This document shows, piece by piece, positions 43,721 to 50,307 of a stretch of DNA of 64,000 nt. The notes beneath the pieces are model-generated. The model did not search any database. It had not been told where the DNA came from and worked only from the letters and a program-made list of their open reading frames with translations. Each line of letters begins with the position of its first letter. The first letter of the stretch is position 1. This DNA is from Chloroflexota bacterium (GTDB lineage Bacteria; Chloroflexota; Dehalococcoidia; FW602-bin16). The stretch spans positions 1-64,000 of the forward strand of contig SCTZ01000140.1 in the NCBI GenBank assembly GCA_004297765.1, read 5' to 3'. Made by a program: the position numbers and the translations under genes.

Positions 43721-43793
43721 GCGGATCGGTCCGATCGGTCCGATCGGTCGGATTCGGCGGATACGCATCAGTTCATCGGTTATACGGCGCTAG
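43721..43793. repeat. CGGTCCGAT iteron-type repeat overlapping a gene end, copy 2
   Basis: Three GATCGGTC units, then a tail (GGCGGATACGCATCAG, GTTATACGGCGCTAG) matching 17175-17243. The last CTAG contains the TAG stop of the minus-strand ferredoxin-like gene, exactly as in copy 1. It lies at the right of the 43587-43789 gap, which has no gene. Confidence 0.75.
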
Positions 43794-43966
43794 TCCGCCC
43801 TATGGAAGGTTCCGCAGAAGTCGGAGCAATCTCCGCAGTCCAGGCAAAGCTCCTGCTGCACCGTGGGCGCCTGAAAACCTTGCTGCTGAAGTGCCCCATT
43901 CGGGCATCGGCGCACCATCGGGCAAGGATGACTCTGTGGACAGTTTGCTGGGTTGACGATTATCAT
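43790..43966 (-). CDS. Small eight-Cys ferredoxin-like protein
   Basis: A 58-residue protein with two Cys sets: CPQSHPCPMVRRCPNGAL and CLDCGDCSDFCGTF. Eight Cys could bind two clusters, although the first set has wider spacing than usual. ATG at 43966 has GGAG ten bases upstream. The stop codon is supplied by the interspersed repeat. It is probably a small electron carrier; the partner is unknown. Confidence 0.75.
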   Translation of the reverse strand: MIIVNPANCPQSHPCPMVRRCPNGALQQQGFQAPTVQQELCLDCGDCSDFCGTFHRAD

Positions 43967-44050
43967 CGCTACTTTCGCTCCTGGTAGTAAATATCGGTTG
44001 CTGGCGGAGGCAGAGCTTGTGCGCTCTGCCAAGGGAAGACGCCCGCCCCG

Positions 44051-44461
44051 TCACTCGGCACTGATCTGGTCCAGCGCATTTTGCAGGCGTTTCTTTACCT
44101 CTATGGCCAGGGGGCGCAGATCCTCTCTGCCCACCAGACCCAGCGCGGGCTCCGGATCCATCATCGCCACCACGGAACCGTCTCCCTCCTCGTACACCAC
44201 CACATTGCAGGGGAGTAACAATCCAATGTTCAGCTCGCTCTGGAAGGCCTGATGAGCGAGTGGCGGGTTGCAGGCTCCGAGGATCACGTATCGGCGGAAA
44301 TCGGCGTCGAGCTTTTCCTTCATCGTCTTGCGCACGTCGATCTCGGTGAGCACGCCAAAGCCTTGCTCCTTGAGCGCTGCCTTGGTGCGCTCGACGGCCT
44401 GGTCATACGGTAAGTTGATTTCCTTTCCAAAGCCATAGGGTGTTGTTACTAGTCTGGGCAT
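44051..44461 (-). CDS. DUF302-family protein
   Basis: The 136-residue protein has the DUF302 pattern: YDQAVERTKAALKEQGFGVLTEIDV, YVILGACNPPLAHQAFQSELNIGLLLPCNVVVYE, and VAMMDPEPAL. Conserved Cys residues occur in GACNPP and LLPCNVV. DUF302 proteins are small and are often linked to sulfur or metal stress; no activity is established. It is in the same minus-strand run as the ferredoxin-like protein. Confidence 0.88.
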   Translation of the reverse strand: MPRLVTTPYGFGKEINLPYDQAVERTKAALKEQGFGVLTEIDVRKTMKEKLDADFRRYVILGACNPPLAHQAFQSELNIGLLLPCNVVVYEEGDGSVVAMMDPEPALGLVGREDLRPLAIEVKKRLQNALDQISAE

Positions 44462-44775
44462 GGTCTTTCTCCTCCATAAGACTTTGCGCTACCAGGAGAG
44501 GGATGTTGTTGGCAACCGTGACTGACCGATCCCGACGGGATCAGCAGCTCGGACCGCCTCAAGTACCCCCTCCGCCTCCTCTGGACGCGATGAAAGTTAT
44601 CACGACTGCGATACCGATGATGGCGATGGGCAAAAGTTCCAACGAGCACTCCCCGTGTGTCGATGATGATGGCGTTGTTGGTGGTCCTCCCGATCCTCCC
44701 GTGCGGCAAAGCTCAAAGTGGCTCCCATGGGTGCCTTGATATCGGTGCTCGCGGGAGACACTGATGGCCTAATAA

Positions 44776-44800
44776 TACCATAGGGGGGTACCCTAGTCAA
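44776..44800. promoter_or_regulatory. Possible CsoR/CstR-like operator
   Basis: The sequence TACCATAGGGGGGTACCCTAG is partly self-complementary and G/C-tract rich, similar in style to operators of the CsoR family that respond to copper or persulfide. It lies between the DUF302 gene and the promoter at 44840. No regulator gene of this family is in the window, so this is a weak call. The rest of 44462-44839 has no credible gene. Confidence 0.25.
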
Positions 44801-44839
44801 TAGGGAGGCGCACCCTTGCGGCAACATCGGGCTTGCGTA

Positions 44840-44869
44840 TTGACGATGGTATCGGGGGTAGGGTATAAT
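44840..44869 (+). promoter_or_regulatory. Sigma-70 promoter of the selenoprotein gene
   Basis: TTGACG at 44840-44845 and a perfect TATAAT at 44864-44869, spaced by 18 bp. It lies 73 bp before the start codon at 44943 and faces the same way. Confidence 0.82.
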
Positions 44870-44942
44870 CGACTTGGCGGCAATCCTATTTGGCTACGAG
44901 ACCCGCACAGCACCTATTACATCCAACCTTCAGGAGGGTACC

Positions 44943-45308
44943 ATGGACGCCGATATCTCCAATACGACCATTGTCGAAGTGTACGATCTGGAGGAAAGCG
45001 ACTCGTGTTTCTCCTTTGGCTGAGGGCCCAAATGGTCTCGGGAGGAGATCACGCGCATGGCTGGCGAGTACCTTCTTCGAAGGTATGGTAACGGAATTCA
45101 CGTCACCTACCATGATTTGAAAGATCCGGCGGTTCGTGCTCGATCGAGCGCCTTTCTGACCGATCTCTCCCAGCAGGGCTGGGCGCTCCCGACCGTGCTG
45201 GTGGACGGAGAGATGGCTCAGCAGGGCTATCTGGACCTATCTAGCCTGGTCGCGGTGGTAGCGCGGAAACTAGAAGGACCTCCTACCAAGTGCGTGAAGG
45301 GAAGGTGA
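44943..45308 (+). CDS. Candidate selenoprotein, thioredoxin-fold-like (UGA at 45021)
   Basis: From the ATG at 44943 (CAGGAGGG seven bases upstream) the frame reads TTIVEVYDLEESDSCFSFG, UGA, GPKWSREEITRMAGEYLL and continues open to a TGA at 45306. With the UGA as Sec the protein is 121 residues, with Cys22 and Sec27 in a CxxxxU motif after the first beta strand. The second half ends like a thioredoxin fold (ALPTVLVDGEMAQQGYLDLSSLVAVV) with the cis-Pro. The gene has its own promoter and a SECIS-like hairpin. I cannot name the family; a nearby internal start would drop the redox motif. Confidence 0.8.
45021..45050 (+). promoter_or_regulatory. Candidate bacterial SECIS, 17-nt hairpin after UGA
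   Basis: Ten nt after the UGA the 17-nt sequence GGTCTCGGGAGGAGATC (45034-45050) forms a six-pair stem with a GGGAG loop. In E. coli fdhF the apical SECIS hairpin is also 17 nt, begins 11 nt after UGA and presents GG in its loop. The bulged U of fdhF is not obvious here. Folding was done by eye. Confidence 0.7.
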
Positions 45309-45326
45309 CCCGGTAGGGAGGGAACA

Positions 45327-45605
45327 ATGAGGCACAAATTCGATCCTGCGAACAAGCACCGACTGATGGACGCGGAGCGCGGCAAGCTGCTACACCGCAT
45401 CCTTCGTCCCGGTGGGTGGCTGGCCATCATAGAGTGGCAGAAAAAGGAAACCGAACCAGGTCCGCCTCTACACGAGCGCCTCTCGCCCGAAGACGCCCAG
45501 GAGAAAGCCGCCTGCGCCGGATTCAAGCCCGAGCTGATAAAGATCCTGAACGAGTTCCACTACCTGCAGGTTGTCTCTGCCAGCGCTCTGCGGCTACGTC
45601 GATGA
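45327..45605 (+). pseudogene. Class I SAM methyltransferase with the SAM-binding core deleted
   Basis: The first 22 residues (MRHKFDPANKHRLMDAERGKLL) match the N-terminus of UbiE-like methyltransferases of anaerobes and archaea. They join directly to HRILRPGGWLAIIEWQKKETEPGPPLHERL, which normally lies about 100 residues later. The glycine-rich SAM loop and acidic residue are absent, so an in-frame internal deletion of roughly 300 bp is inferred. It is not expected to bind SAM. It follows the selenoprotein gene by 18 bp, and its 3' end overlaps hicB. Confidence 0.75.
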
Positions 45606-45813
45606 CGACCGTTTGCGGATGGACCGCTTCCTCCGGCACAGGCTCCCCGTCCGCGATTAGTCCCGCGATGTGCAGCGCGATGGCCTCTCGGGCGTTAGAG
45701 ACTGCCTCTTCGAGGGAGTCGCCCTGACTCACACAGCCGGGCAAGCTGGGCACCGTGACCCAGTACCCACCTTGCTCCACGTCGGGATGCAGTATGATGC
45801 TGTACTGGCGCAT
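45523..45813 (-). CDS. HicB-like antitoxin, orphan
   Basis: A 96-residue protein whose first 75 residues fit HicB: YSIILHPDVEQGGYWVTVPSLPGCVSQGDSLEEAVSNAREAIALHIAGLIADGEPVP. The last part (ERWQRQPAGSGTRSGSLSARA) is read antisense through the methyltransferase remnant, so the original stop may have been lost. No HicA toxin gene is seen on either side. Confidence 0.72.
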   Translation of the reverse strand: MRQYSIILHPDVEQGGYWVTVPSLPGCVSQGDSLEEAVSNAREAIALHIAGLIADGEPVPEEAVHPQTVVIDVAAERWQRQPAGSGTRSGSLSARA

Positions 45814-45978
45814 TTCGCATCTCCCTGGCGCTAAGGGACTTCGAGGATGAGTTGGCCCCTACGCGGCCGCTTCGACGACGGCCACCTGAGGTTGCTCACG
45901 CTCCTCCGGAATGGTCTCGCCACTGTCGATCAGGTCCTCCGGGTAGAGTGGGATGGTTTCGCGGGCGTAGCGCCAGGC

Positions 45979-46371
45979 TCAACCGATCAGCCGGACCTCG
46001 ACGCCGGTCGAAATATCTACCCAGCGGCGGTCCCCTGTCAGGGCGGGGACCCCGAAGCGCCACGCCAAGGACAGGCAGGCTCGATCCCCCAGTGATAGCC
46101 CGGAGGAACTGGTTCGTTCGTACATCTCAGCGGCCGTTTCCGCATCCTCTATCTCGAAGGGCACGATCTCCAGGCCCAGTTCCACTAGGTCAGCCCGAAA
46201 CGCCGCCACGGGTCGGTTGTGCTGGAGCATCTTTTGAGCTACCTCTGACCAGTTCACGCTGGAAATGATCGCCGTAGGTAGTACCTGCTCCACGACGTCG
46301 GTGCCCGCCTCGCCGTGGAGTAGGGCCAGCAGCGCCGAGGCGTCGAGGACCACGACGGAGCCGTTGCTCAC
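45979..46371 (-). CDS. vapC: VapC-type PIN-domain toxin
   Basis: A 130-residue PIN domain with the acidic residues in VVLDASALLALLHGEAG, SSVNWSEVAQKML, SLGDRACLSLA and ALTGDRRWVDI. It is expected to be an RNase toxin. It starts four bases inside the antitoxin gene. About 165 bp with no gene separate it from hicB. Confidence 0.9.
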   Translation of the reverse strand: MSNGSVVVLDASALLALLHGEAGTDVVEQVLPTAIISSVNWSEVAQKMLQHNRPVAAFRADLVELGLEIVPFEIEDAETAAEMYERTSSSGLSLGDRACLSLAWRFGVPALTGDRRWVDISTGVEVRLIG

Positions 46372-46631
46372 TCGTCTTCCTCCCGCTCAGCCGCGGCTCT
46401 GCGCTCCGCAATGAGCTCGTCCACCAGGCTTACGTCCCGAGGGACCGCGTCGAAACAGCCCTTTACCCTGGCCAGTACTGTCTCGCGCTCCTCCAGCACA
46501 ATGCTCTGCCCTTGTATCCGTACCAGCAACTTGTCCCCGGACTTCAAGCCCAGACGTCTGCGTATCCCGGCAGGAATCACCAGGCGTCCCTGCGGACCGA
46601 CCGTGACACTATATCCTCTGGATTGTGCCAT
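46368..46631 (-). CDS. vapB: AbrB/MazE-type antitoxin (VapB)
   Basis: The 87-residue protein has a SpoVT/AbrB DNA-binding fold at its N-terminus (YSVTVGPQGRLVIPAGIRRRLGLKSGDKLLVRIQ) and an acidic tail that would bind the toxin. It overlaps vapC by four bases (ATGA). The upstream end lies within the remnant of the HEPN gene, so this pair seems to have been placed next to or into an older toxin-antitoxin locus. Confidence 0.88.
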   Translation of the reverse strand: MAQSRGYSVTVGPQGRLVIPAGIRRRLGLKSGDKLLVRIQGQSIVLEERETVLARVKGCFDAVPRDVSLVDELIAERRAAAEREEDE

Positions 46632-46975
46632 AAGTATGTCCTTGTGCCAGTATCAACACGATTGTGCCACATCTTGGCAACATAGGCAAGAACTAGGACA
46701 GAGGTGTAGATATCCCTTCCATAGCTCGATTCGGGCCACGAGATCCCGGCCTGCTTTACTAAGGTCACCAGAATAGCGAGATCGTGTGTAAATGGGAAAG
46801 GCACCCCTTCCCCTACCAGAACCGCCTTCAGACTCTTTTCGGCGGCCTGCTGGGCGTGGAAGCAGAGGGTCTCCAGCAGAACATCGGGCGTGCGGGGCTG
46901 GCCCGCGATGGCCAGGTCGCTCCTCGCGTGGCGCAGCTAATCCTCCGGGCTTCCAGGGGCGGGATCAGGCGGCAT
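46577..46975 (-). pseudogene. HEPN-domain toxin remnant with a nonsense codon
   Basis: From an ATG at 46973-46975 the frame reads MPPDPAPGSPED, then TAG (46937-46939), then LRHARSDLAIAGQPRTPDVLLETLCFHAQQAAEKSLKAVL and PFPFTHDLAILVTLVKQAGISWPES. Homologous HEPN proteins have Trp at the TAG position, so a TGG to TAG change is likely. The usual C-terminal RxxxxH-type end is missing. It overlaps the MNT gene stop, as expected for an MNT/HEPN pair. Confidence 0.75.
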
Positions 46976-47282
46976 AGATCTCCCTTCCCTCGTGCAGCGC
47001 CGGATAGTAGACGAGGCTGAAGTTGTCACCGTACACGCGCAGATCGCTCTCGGTTGCCACCACGACATCCACGGGTGTGCCGAAGCCGATGAGGTTGCGG
47101 TAGATGCGGCGTGCGGCGGTATCTCTGTCGTCCGCGTGTGGGACAACCACCAGTACGTCGATATCGCTGTCTGGCCCCATCTGTCCGCGCGCGGCCGAGC
47201 CGAACAGGATGATGCGCACCGGATGGGCGACTTCCACGATACGACGCACCAGTTCCTGGATAACGTCGGTTTCAGCTTCCAT
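46965..47282 (-). CDS. Minimal nucleotidyltransferase (MNT antitoxin)
   Basis: A 105-residue nucleotidyltransferase fold: IILFGSAARGQMGPDSDIDVLVVV (GSxxxG..DxD) and PVDVVVATESDLRV with the third acidic residue. In MNT/HEPN systems this protein neutralises the HEPN RNase, in known cases by AMPylation. Its partner here appears to be broken, so the gene is an orphan. An in-frame upstream extension has no support. Confidence 0.88.
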   Translation of the reverse strand: MEAETDVIQELVRRIVEVAHPVRIILFGSAARGQMGPDSDIDVLVVVPHADDRDTAARRIYRNLIGFGTPVDVVVATESDLRVYGDNFSLVYYPALHEGREIYAA

Positions 47283-47400
47283 CGTTCGACCTCTTAGAGC
47301 GCAGCGCGATGCCGTCCATCCTACCGTCGATGCAATTATACGCTCTCTCAGCGTCATGGTCACGCTATATCGACCATCGGATGGACTCAAAGGACAGAAA

Positions 47401-47420
47401 AGCCGCGTCGTGACGCGGCT
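47401..47420 (-). terminator. Terminator of tRNA-Lys
   Basis: On the minus strand AGCCGCGTC and GACGCGGCT form a stem followed by TTTTC, ten bases after the tRNA 3' end. Confidence 0.8.
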
Positions 47421-47430
47421 TGGAGGCATT

Positions 47431-47506
47431 TGGTGAGCCGGCTGGGACTCGAACCCAGGACCCTCTGATTAAAAGTCAGATGCTCTGCCAGCTGAGCTAC
47501 CGGCCC
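47431..47506 (-). tRNA. tRNA-Lys (TTT)
   Basis: A 76-nt tRNA on the minus strand: acceptor GGGCCGG / CCGGCTC, D arm AGCTCAGCTGGCAGAGC, anticodon loop CTTTTAA with anticodon TTT, T arm GGGTTCGAGTCCC, discriminator A and encoded CCA. A 22-bp part is duplicated at 47671-47692. Confidence 0.97.
47458..47479. repeat. Candidate attachment core inside tRNA-Lys
   Basis: The 22 bp beginning GGACCCTCTGATTAAAAG are identical to 47671-47692 in the same orientation and cover the anticodon arm and variable region. Weaker similarity continues for about 13 bp. tRNA-derived direct repeats are typical of integrase-mediated insertion. Confidence 0.65.
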
Positions 47507-47599
47507 GAACGCTGGCTGTGGCGGACACGCTCGAACTCCTACCACACAAAGACCACTCCTTGGCTTGGAGTGGTCCTTCGCTTCGCGCTCCGGCTATAT

Positions 47600-47628
47600 A
47601 TTATAGCTTCGGGACATCTACGTGTCAA
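47600..47628 (-). promoter_or_regulatory. Sigma-70 promoter of tRNA-Lys
   Basis: On the minus strand a perfect TTGACA (47623-47628) and TATAAT (47600-47605) are spaced by 17 bp. Between it and the tRNA lies a 9-bp stem hairpin (47551-47575, GACCACTCC / GGAGTGGTC). Confidence 0.85.
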
Positions 47629-47670
47629 AGCTGCCGGGCTGACATGGTGTGATTCGAGCGGTTGATATGT

Positions 47671-47692
47671 GGACCCTCTGATTAAAAGTCAG
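47671..47692. repeat. Duplicate of the tRNA-Lys anticodon-arm segment
   Basis: This 22-bp exact copy of 47458-47479 lies 192 bp beyond it, outside any tRNA structure. It may be an att remnant from an earlier or nested insertion. Confidence 0.65.
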
Positions 47693-47775
47693 TTCCTCAC
47701 CATTGCCCGTTCTTGGCGTTCTCATGCCCGTTCACCTCCCTTCGGCAAAGAATCAGATGGTGTCGTTACGGATAA

Positions 47776-48198
47776 TCAGATGGTGTGGCTGTTGCCGTAT
47801 GCTTTGCGCCTGGGACTCTCCGGACGGAGACTTCTCTCAATCCGGAGGCTGGAATCCTGGACCTCGATCACAAAGCGTTTGTCTGACCGTCGTTCGGATT
47901 GCTCGAACTCGAATTCGATCAGATCGATGAATGCCTCGGCTTTGCGTTGGCCCTTGCTTTCGGGGCAGTCGAAGAGCAGCAGTCTCAGGGCGGAATAGTG
48001 GGCGCGGTCTGCTAGCCGTTTGAAGTGCCTGCGATTCCATGTGACGACCACGGAGCCGAGCTCGATGGAAAGCTTCGCAATCGTCGGATCCGTGGTTTCC
48101 AAGGGCAGGCAATCTCTGACATGGGTGACGTCATGCCCGCGCGCTGTGAAATAGGCCATGAGCTGGTCGGGAACGCAGTTATCGATGAGAAGCCGCAT
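47776..48198 (-). CDS. DUF5615 PIN-like toxin
   Basis: A 140-residue PIN-like protein: MRLLIDNCVPDQLMAYFTARGHDVTHVRDCLPLE, SVVVTWNRRHFKRLADRA. It is a paralogue of the protein at 18298. The C-terminal 40 residues are basic and not typical of the family. It follows the DUF433 gene by 14 bp, in the same order as other pairs of this type. Confidence 0.78.
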   Translation of the reverse strand: MRLLIDNCVPDQLMAYFTARGHDVTHVRDCLPLETTDPTIAKLSIELGSVVVTWNRRHFKRLADRAHYSALRLLLFDCPESKGQRKAEAFIDLIEFEFEQSERRSDKRFVIEVQDSSLRIERSLRPESPRRKAYGNSHTI

Positions 48199-48212
48199 AG
48201 CCCTTCCGAGTG

Positions 48213-48851
48213 TCAGACAGCATGCTTAGTCCTGCGCTCCTCCTCAAACGCAATGGCCGCCTCGACGTCTTCGCGCGTTAAGATGGGATATTGCTCGATG
48301 ATGGCGTCAACGCTGTAGCCGTCCTCGTGAAAGCTCCAGATAGCAGAGGTGGGCACGCGCGTACCCGTGACGACAGGCGCGTTGCTCATCACGTTGCGCT
48401 GACGGCTGATCTGCCCGATATCCCGCGGGTTTCTCCGGCGCAGCTCCTCAACTCGCCGCTCCATGTCCTCGGCTATGGTGCGCAGCGAGACCGAGAAGGC
48501 GCTCTGACCGACGGCCGTTGCTCCCATTCGGTGGTCTCCATCGTCGAAGAAGAGATTGCCACCCACAACATAGAAAGTGAGCTCAGACCAAGGAGCTTCA
48601 TAGCGGTCGGCGAACCATTGGCGCGCGGTCCTGAGTTGTTTGAAAGGGACCTTCTCCTGTCGCAACAGCGCCAGAGTGCGGAGTCCCACCAGATCGCGGA
48701 ACGAGTAGACCCGACTGGAGGGCAACCGCCGGTTCGGATCGGCATAATGGGGCGTGAAGAAACCGATATTGTCCCATCGCCGCAGCCTACCGACGGAAAG
48801 CCCCGTCAGACGGGAGGTCTGATCGATGGTGAAAGCCAGCAGTGTGCTCAT
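48213..48851 (-). CDS. MerR-like HTH plus DUF433 antitoxin
   Basis: A 212-residue protein. Residues 5-75 form a MerR-like DNA-binding head (AFTIDQTSRLTGLSVGRLRRWDNIGFFTP, VYSFRDLVGLRTLALLRQEKVPFKQLR). The C-terminal 60 residues are DUF433 (RQRNVMSNAPVVTGTRVPTSAIWSFHEDGYSVDAIIEQYPILTREDVEAAIAFEEE). Its partner is the DUF5615 protein. The other DUF433 protein in the window (17876) has a ribbon-helix-helix head instead. Confidence 0.88.
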   Translation of the reverse strand: MSTLLAFTIDQTSRLTGLSVGRLRRWDNIGFFTPHYADPNRRLPSSRVYSFRDLVGLRTLALLRQEKVPFKQLRTARQWFADRYEAPWSELTFYVVGGNLFFDDGDHRMGATAVGQSAFSVSLRTIAEDMERRVEELRRRNPRDIGQISRQRNVMSNAPVVTGTRVPTSAIWSFHEDGYSVDAIIEQYPILTREDVEAAIAFEEERRTKHAV

Positions 48852-48923
48852 AGATAGTTCTCCTTGTTTTGGATGCTTGCTGGCATTAATCTTATCACGT
48901 CCTTTTTCCTAATGACCGCTTCT

Positions 48924-48986
48924 CCCCTTGACCGATGCGCTACACTATGCACAAGGAGGTGCGCCATGTTTACCGATCAGGACCGC
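48924..48986 (+). promoter_or_regulatory. Repeated promoter/start module, copy A
   Basis: The block CCCCTTGACCGATGCGC, TACACTATGCACAAGGAGGT and GCGCCATGTTTACCGATCAG is nearly identical to copies B, C and D. It contains an AAGGAGGT ribosome site and the first codons of the small ORF at 48966. TTGACC and TACACT are only 7 bp apart, so TTGACC may be an operator part and not a -35 box. Confidence 0.8.
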
Positions 48987-49244
48987 CAAGAGATACGGGC
49001 TATCGTGCGAGACGAGCTGCAGTCCACGAAATCGGCTAGAAGACGCCATCCACGCGTCCATCCTGAGCTGCTGGGGCTAGACAGCAACCAGCTTGTCTGG
49101 CTTGCACGGCGCTATAAGCGGGAACAGGACGAGAAGGACCACCGCGACGGCAGGACGAAAGCCTTTGTCCTTGAACTCATACAAGAGTACGGTATACCCT
49201 CCCCGGAATTGGCTGCGAGGGAGCTAGCTGCATCGGATTCCTAG
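48966..49244 (+). CDS. Small protein with the MFTDQDRxEIRAI start, copy A
   Basis: A 92-residue charged protein that starts MFTDQDRQEIRAIVRDELQ and ends with a helical domain (LLGLDSNQLVWLARRYKREQDEKDHRDG, FVLELIQEYGIPSPELAARELA). The first 18 residues are shared with the ORFs at 50338 and 51244, and the rest differs. AAGGAGGT precedes the ATG. Family not recognised. It overlaps the end of the convergent gene at 49241. Confidence 0.7.
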   Translation: MFTDQDRQEIRAIVRDELQSTKSARRRHPRVHPELLGLDSNQLVWLARRYKREQDEKDHRDGRTKAFVLELIQEYGIPSPELAARELAASDS

Positions 49245-49633
49245 ATCGGCGGCTCTCCCAGAAATTGGAATCCTTCGGCAAGAAGAGCGCGGCGGGCATC
49301 GTTCAGCCATTTGTTGGCGATATCTAGGGGCCTGTCGCTCTCTTCGACTTTGCCCATGGCCCGGCTTGCCTTTAGTCGAAGCTCCTGTTCGCAGCGCTGA
49401 AGACGACCCAAGAGCTCAGGCGTGCCCCGAAAATCCGGGTGGGCTTGTTGCCAGTGGGTCCAGAAAAGGTAAAGGTCGATCTTCATGGATGCGGCGTAGC
49501 GCTCAACATAGAGAGCCTGACCGCGTGATTCCTTCAGGTCTTCTCGGAGATCCCGCACCTGCTTTTCCAACTCACGAACGCGCTGCGCCAGCGTGCCACT
49601 CATCAGCTCATCGTACTCGTCGCGGTCGTCCAT
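49241..49633 (-). CDS. Coiled-coil protein, unknown
   Basis: A 130-residue protein with a long N-terminal coiled coil (LAQRVRELEKQVRDLREDLKESRGQALYVERYAASM) and a C-terminal NKWLNDARRALLAEGFQFLGE. The layout matches the protein at 51427 (ERYIASVF, EEWFENCRAYLVANGIKLFA), so the two are diverged paralogues. Function unknown. Confidence 0.65.
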   Translation of the reverse strand: MDDRDEYDELMSGTLAQRVRELEKQVRDLREDLKESRGQALYVERYAASMKIDLYLFWTHWQQAHPDFRGTPELLGRLQRCEQELRLKASRAMGKVEESDRPLDIANKWLNDARRALLAEGFQFLGEPPI

Positions 49634-49686
49634 TTATCCCTCCTCAAGCATCTAGGTTTATCGCCTCACCGCTCCGTCCTCCTCCG

Positions 49687-49755
49687 CTCCTCCACCAGCA
49701 CCCTCGGCACTCTGCCCCTTGACCGATGCGCTACACTATGCACAAGGAGGTGCCA
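49687..49755 (+). promoter_or_regulatory. Repeated promoter/start module, copy B (no ORF)
   Basis: CTTGACCGATGCGC and CACTATGCACAAGGAGGTGC are present, but the sequence then diverges (CAGATTCCC) and the ATG and reading frame are lost. The stretch just before it (ctcctccaccagcaccctcg) resembles the reverse-strand 3' end of the S24 gene at 52742, so this is a truncated duplicate. Confidence 0.75.
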
Positions 49756-49761
49756 GATTCC

Positions 49762-50139
49762 CTATCCCTTGTTCAATTTCAACCGTTGGGGGTGAAATCC
49801 GATGGGCTCCTTTGGTTGCGCGGACGGATCTTTAGCGAAGCCGAGGCGTAGAAGCTTGGTTGCCAATGCGCTGCAAAATGTATTGAAAAGCTCCTGGCTA
49901 TCAGCCGCCATGTTGGGTGCTCTCCATACGGTCAAGAGACATTGCTGGTTCGGCAGCTCTTGTACGCGGAGCCGACCGAATGACTCATCGTCGAAGAGAA
50001 GGGAGCACTCACGGAAATGGTCAGTTTCCGGCGCGTCCGGATCAGGAAGCAAGTCGCATCCAGCGTCTCGCGCCAGGGCCCAGGCCGCGGACTCGAGCAT
50101 CTCGGGATTCCCTGCCACCCACCGTTCAAAGACGTCCAT
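49762..50139 (-). CDS. Unknown element protein, 125 aa
   Basis: A 125-residue protein: MDVFERWVAGNPEMLESAAWALARDAGC, RECSLLFDDESFGRLRVQELPNQQCLLTVWRAP, FNTFCSALATKLLRLGF. It has a mixed alpha/beta look and several Cys. The ATG at 50139 is the apparent start, with GGAGGTTCG upstream. Family not recognised. Confidence 0.6.
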   Translation of the reverse strand: MDVFERWVAGNPEMLESAAWALARDAGCDLLPDPDAPETDHFRECSLLFDDESFGRLRVQELPNQQCLLTVWRAPNMAADSQELFNTFCSALATKLLRLGFAKDPSAQPKEPIGFHPQRLKLNKG

Positions 50140-50307
50140 CGAGCGAACCTCCTATTTGCATTGGTGCCCCCGCTGTCAGCGCTCCACCCTTCACTTCGAC
50201 TCCGGCTACTGCTCCGCCTGCCATCGCTAGCCTCTCCTCCTACACATCCCGACTCACCCGGATCACCACCCCCCAGCACGCGCTTCCCATTGTCAAATCG
50301 CCTGTCT

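Noticed and set aside
44559..44642. 28-codon minus-strand frame encoding one hydrophobic helix
   Set aside because: Only a weak TTG start and no second line of evidence; too short to support.
45057..45308. An 83-residue protein starting at the ATG at 45057
   Set aside because: No ribosome site precedes it, while the upstream ATG at 44943 has one and a promoter; the short form would lose the Cys/Sec motif.
48931..48948. TTGACC and TACACT as a classical sigma-70 pair
   Set aside because: The spacer is only 7 bp, far from the usual 16-18 bp, so the block is reported as a conserved module without assigning -35 and -10 boxes.
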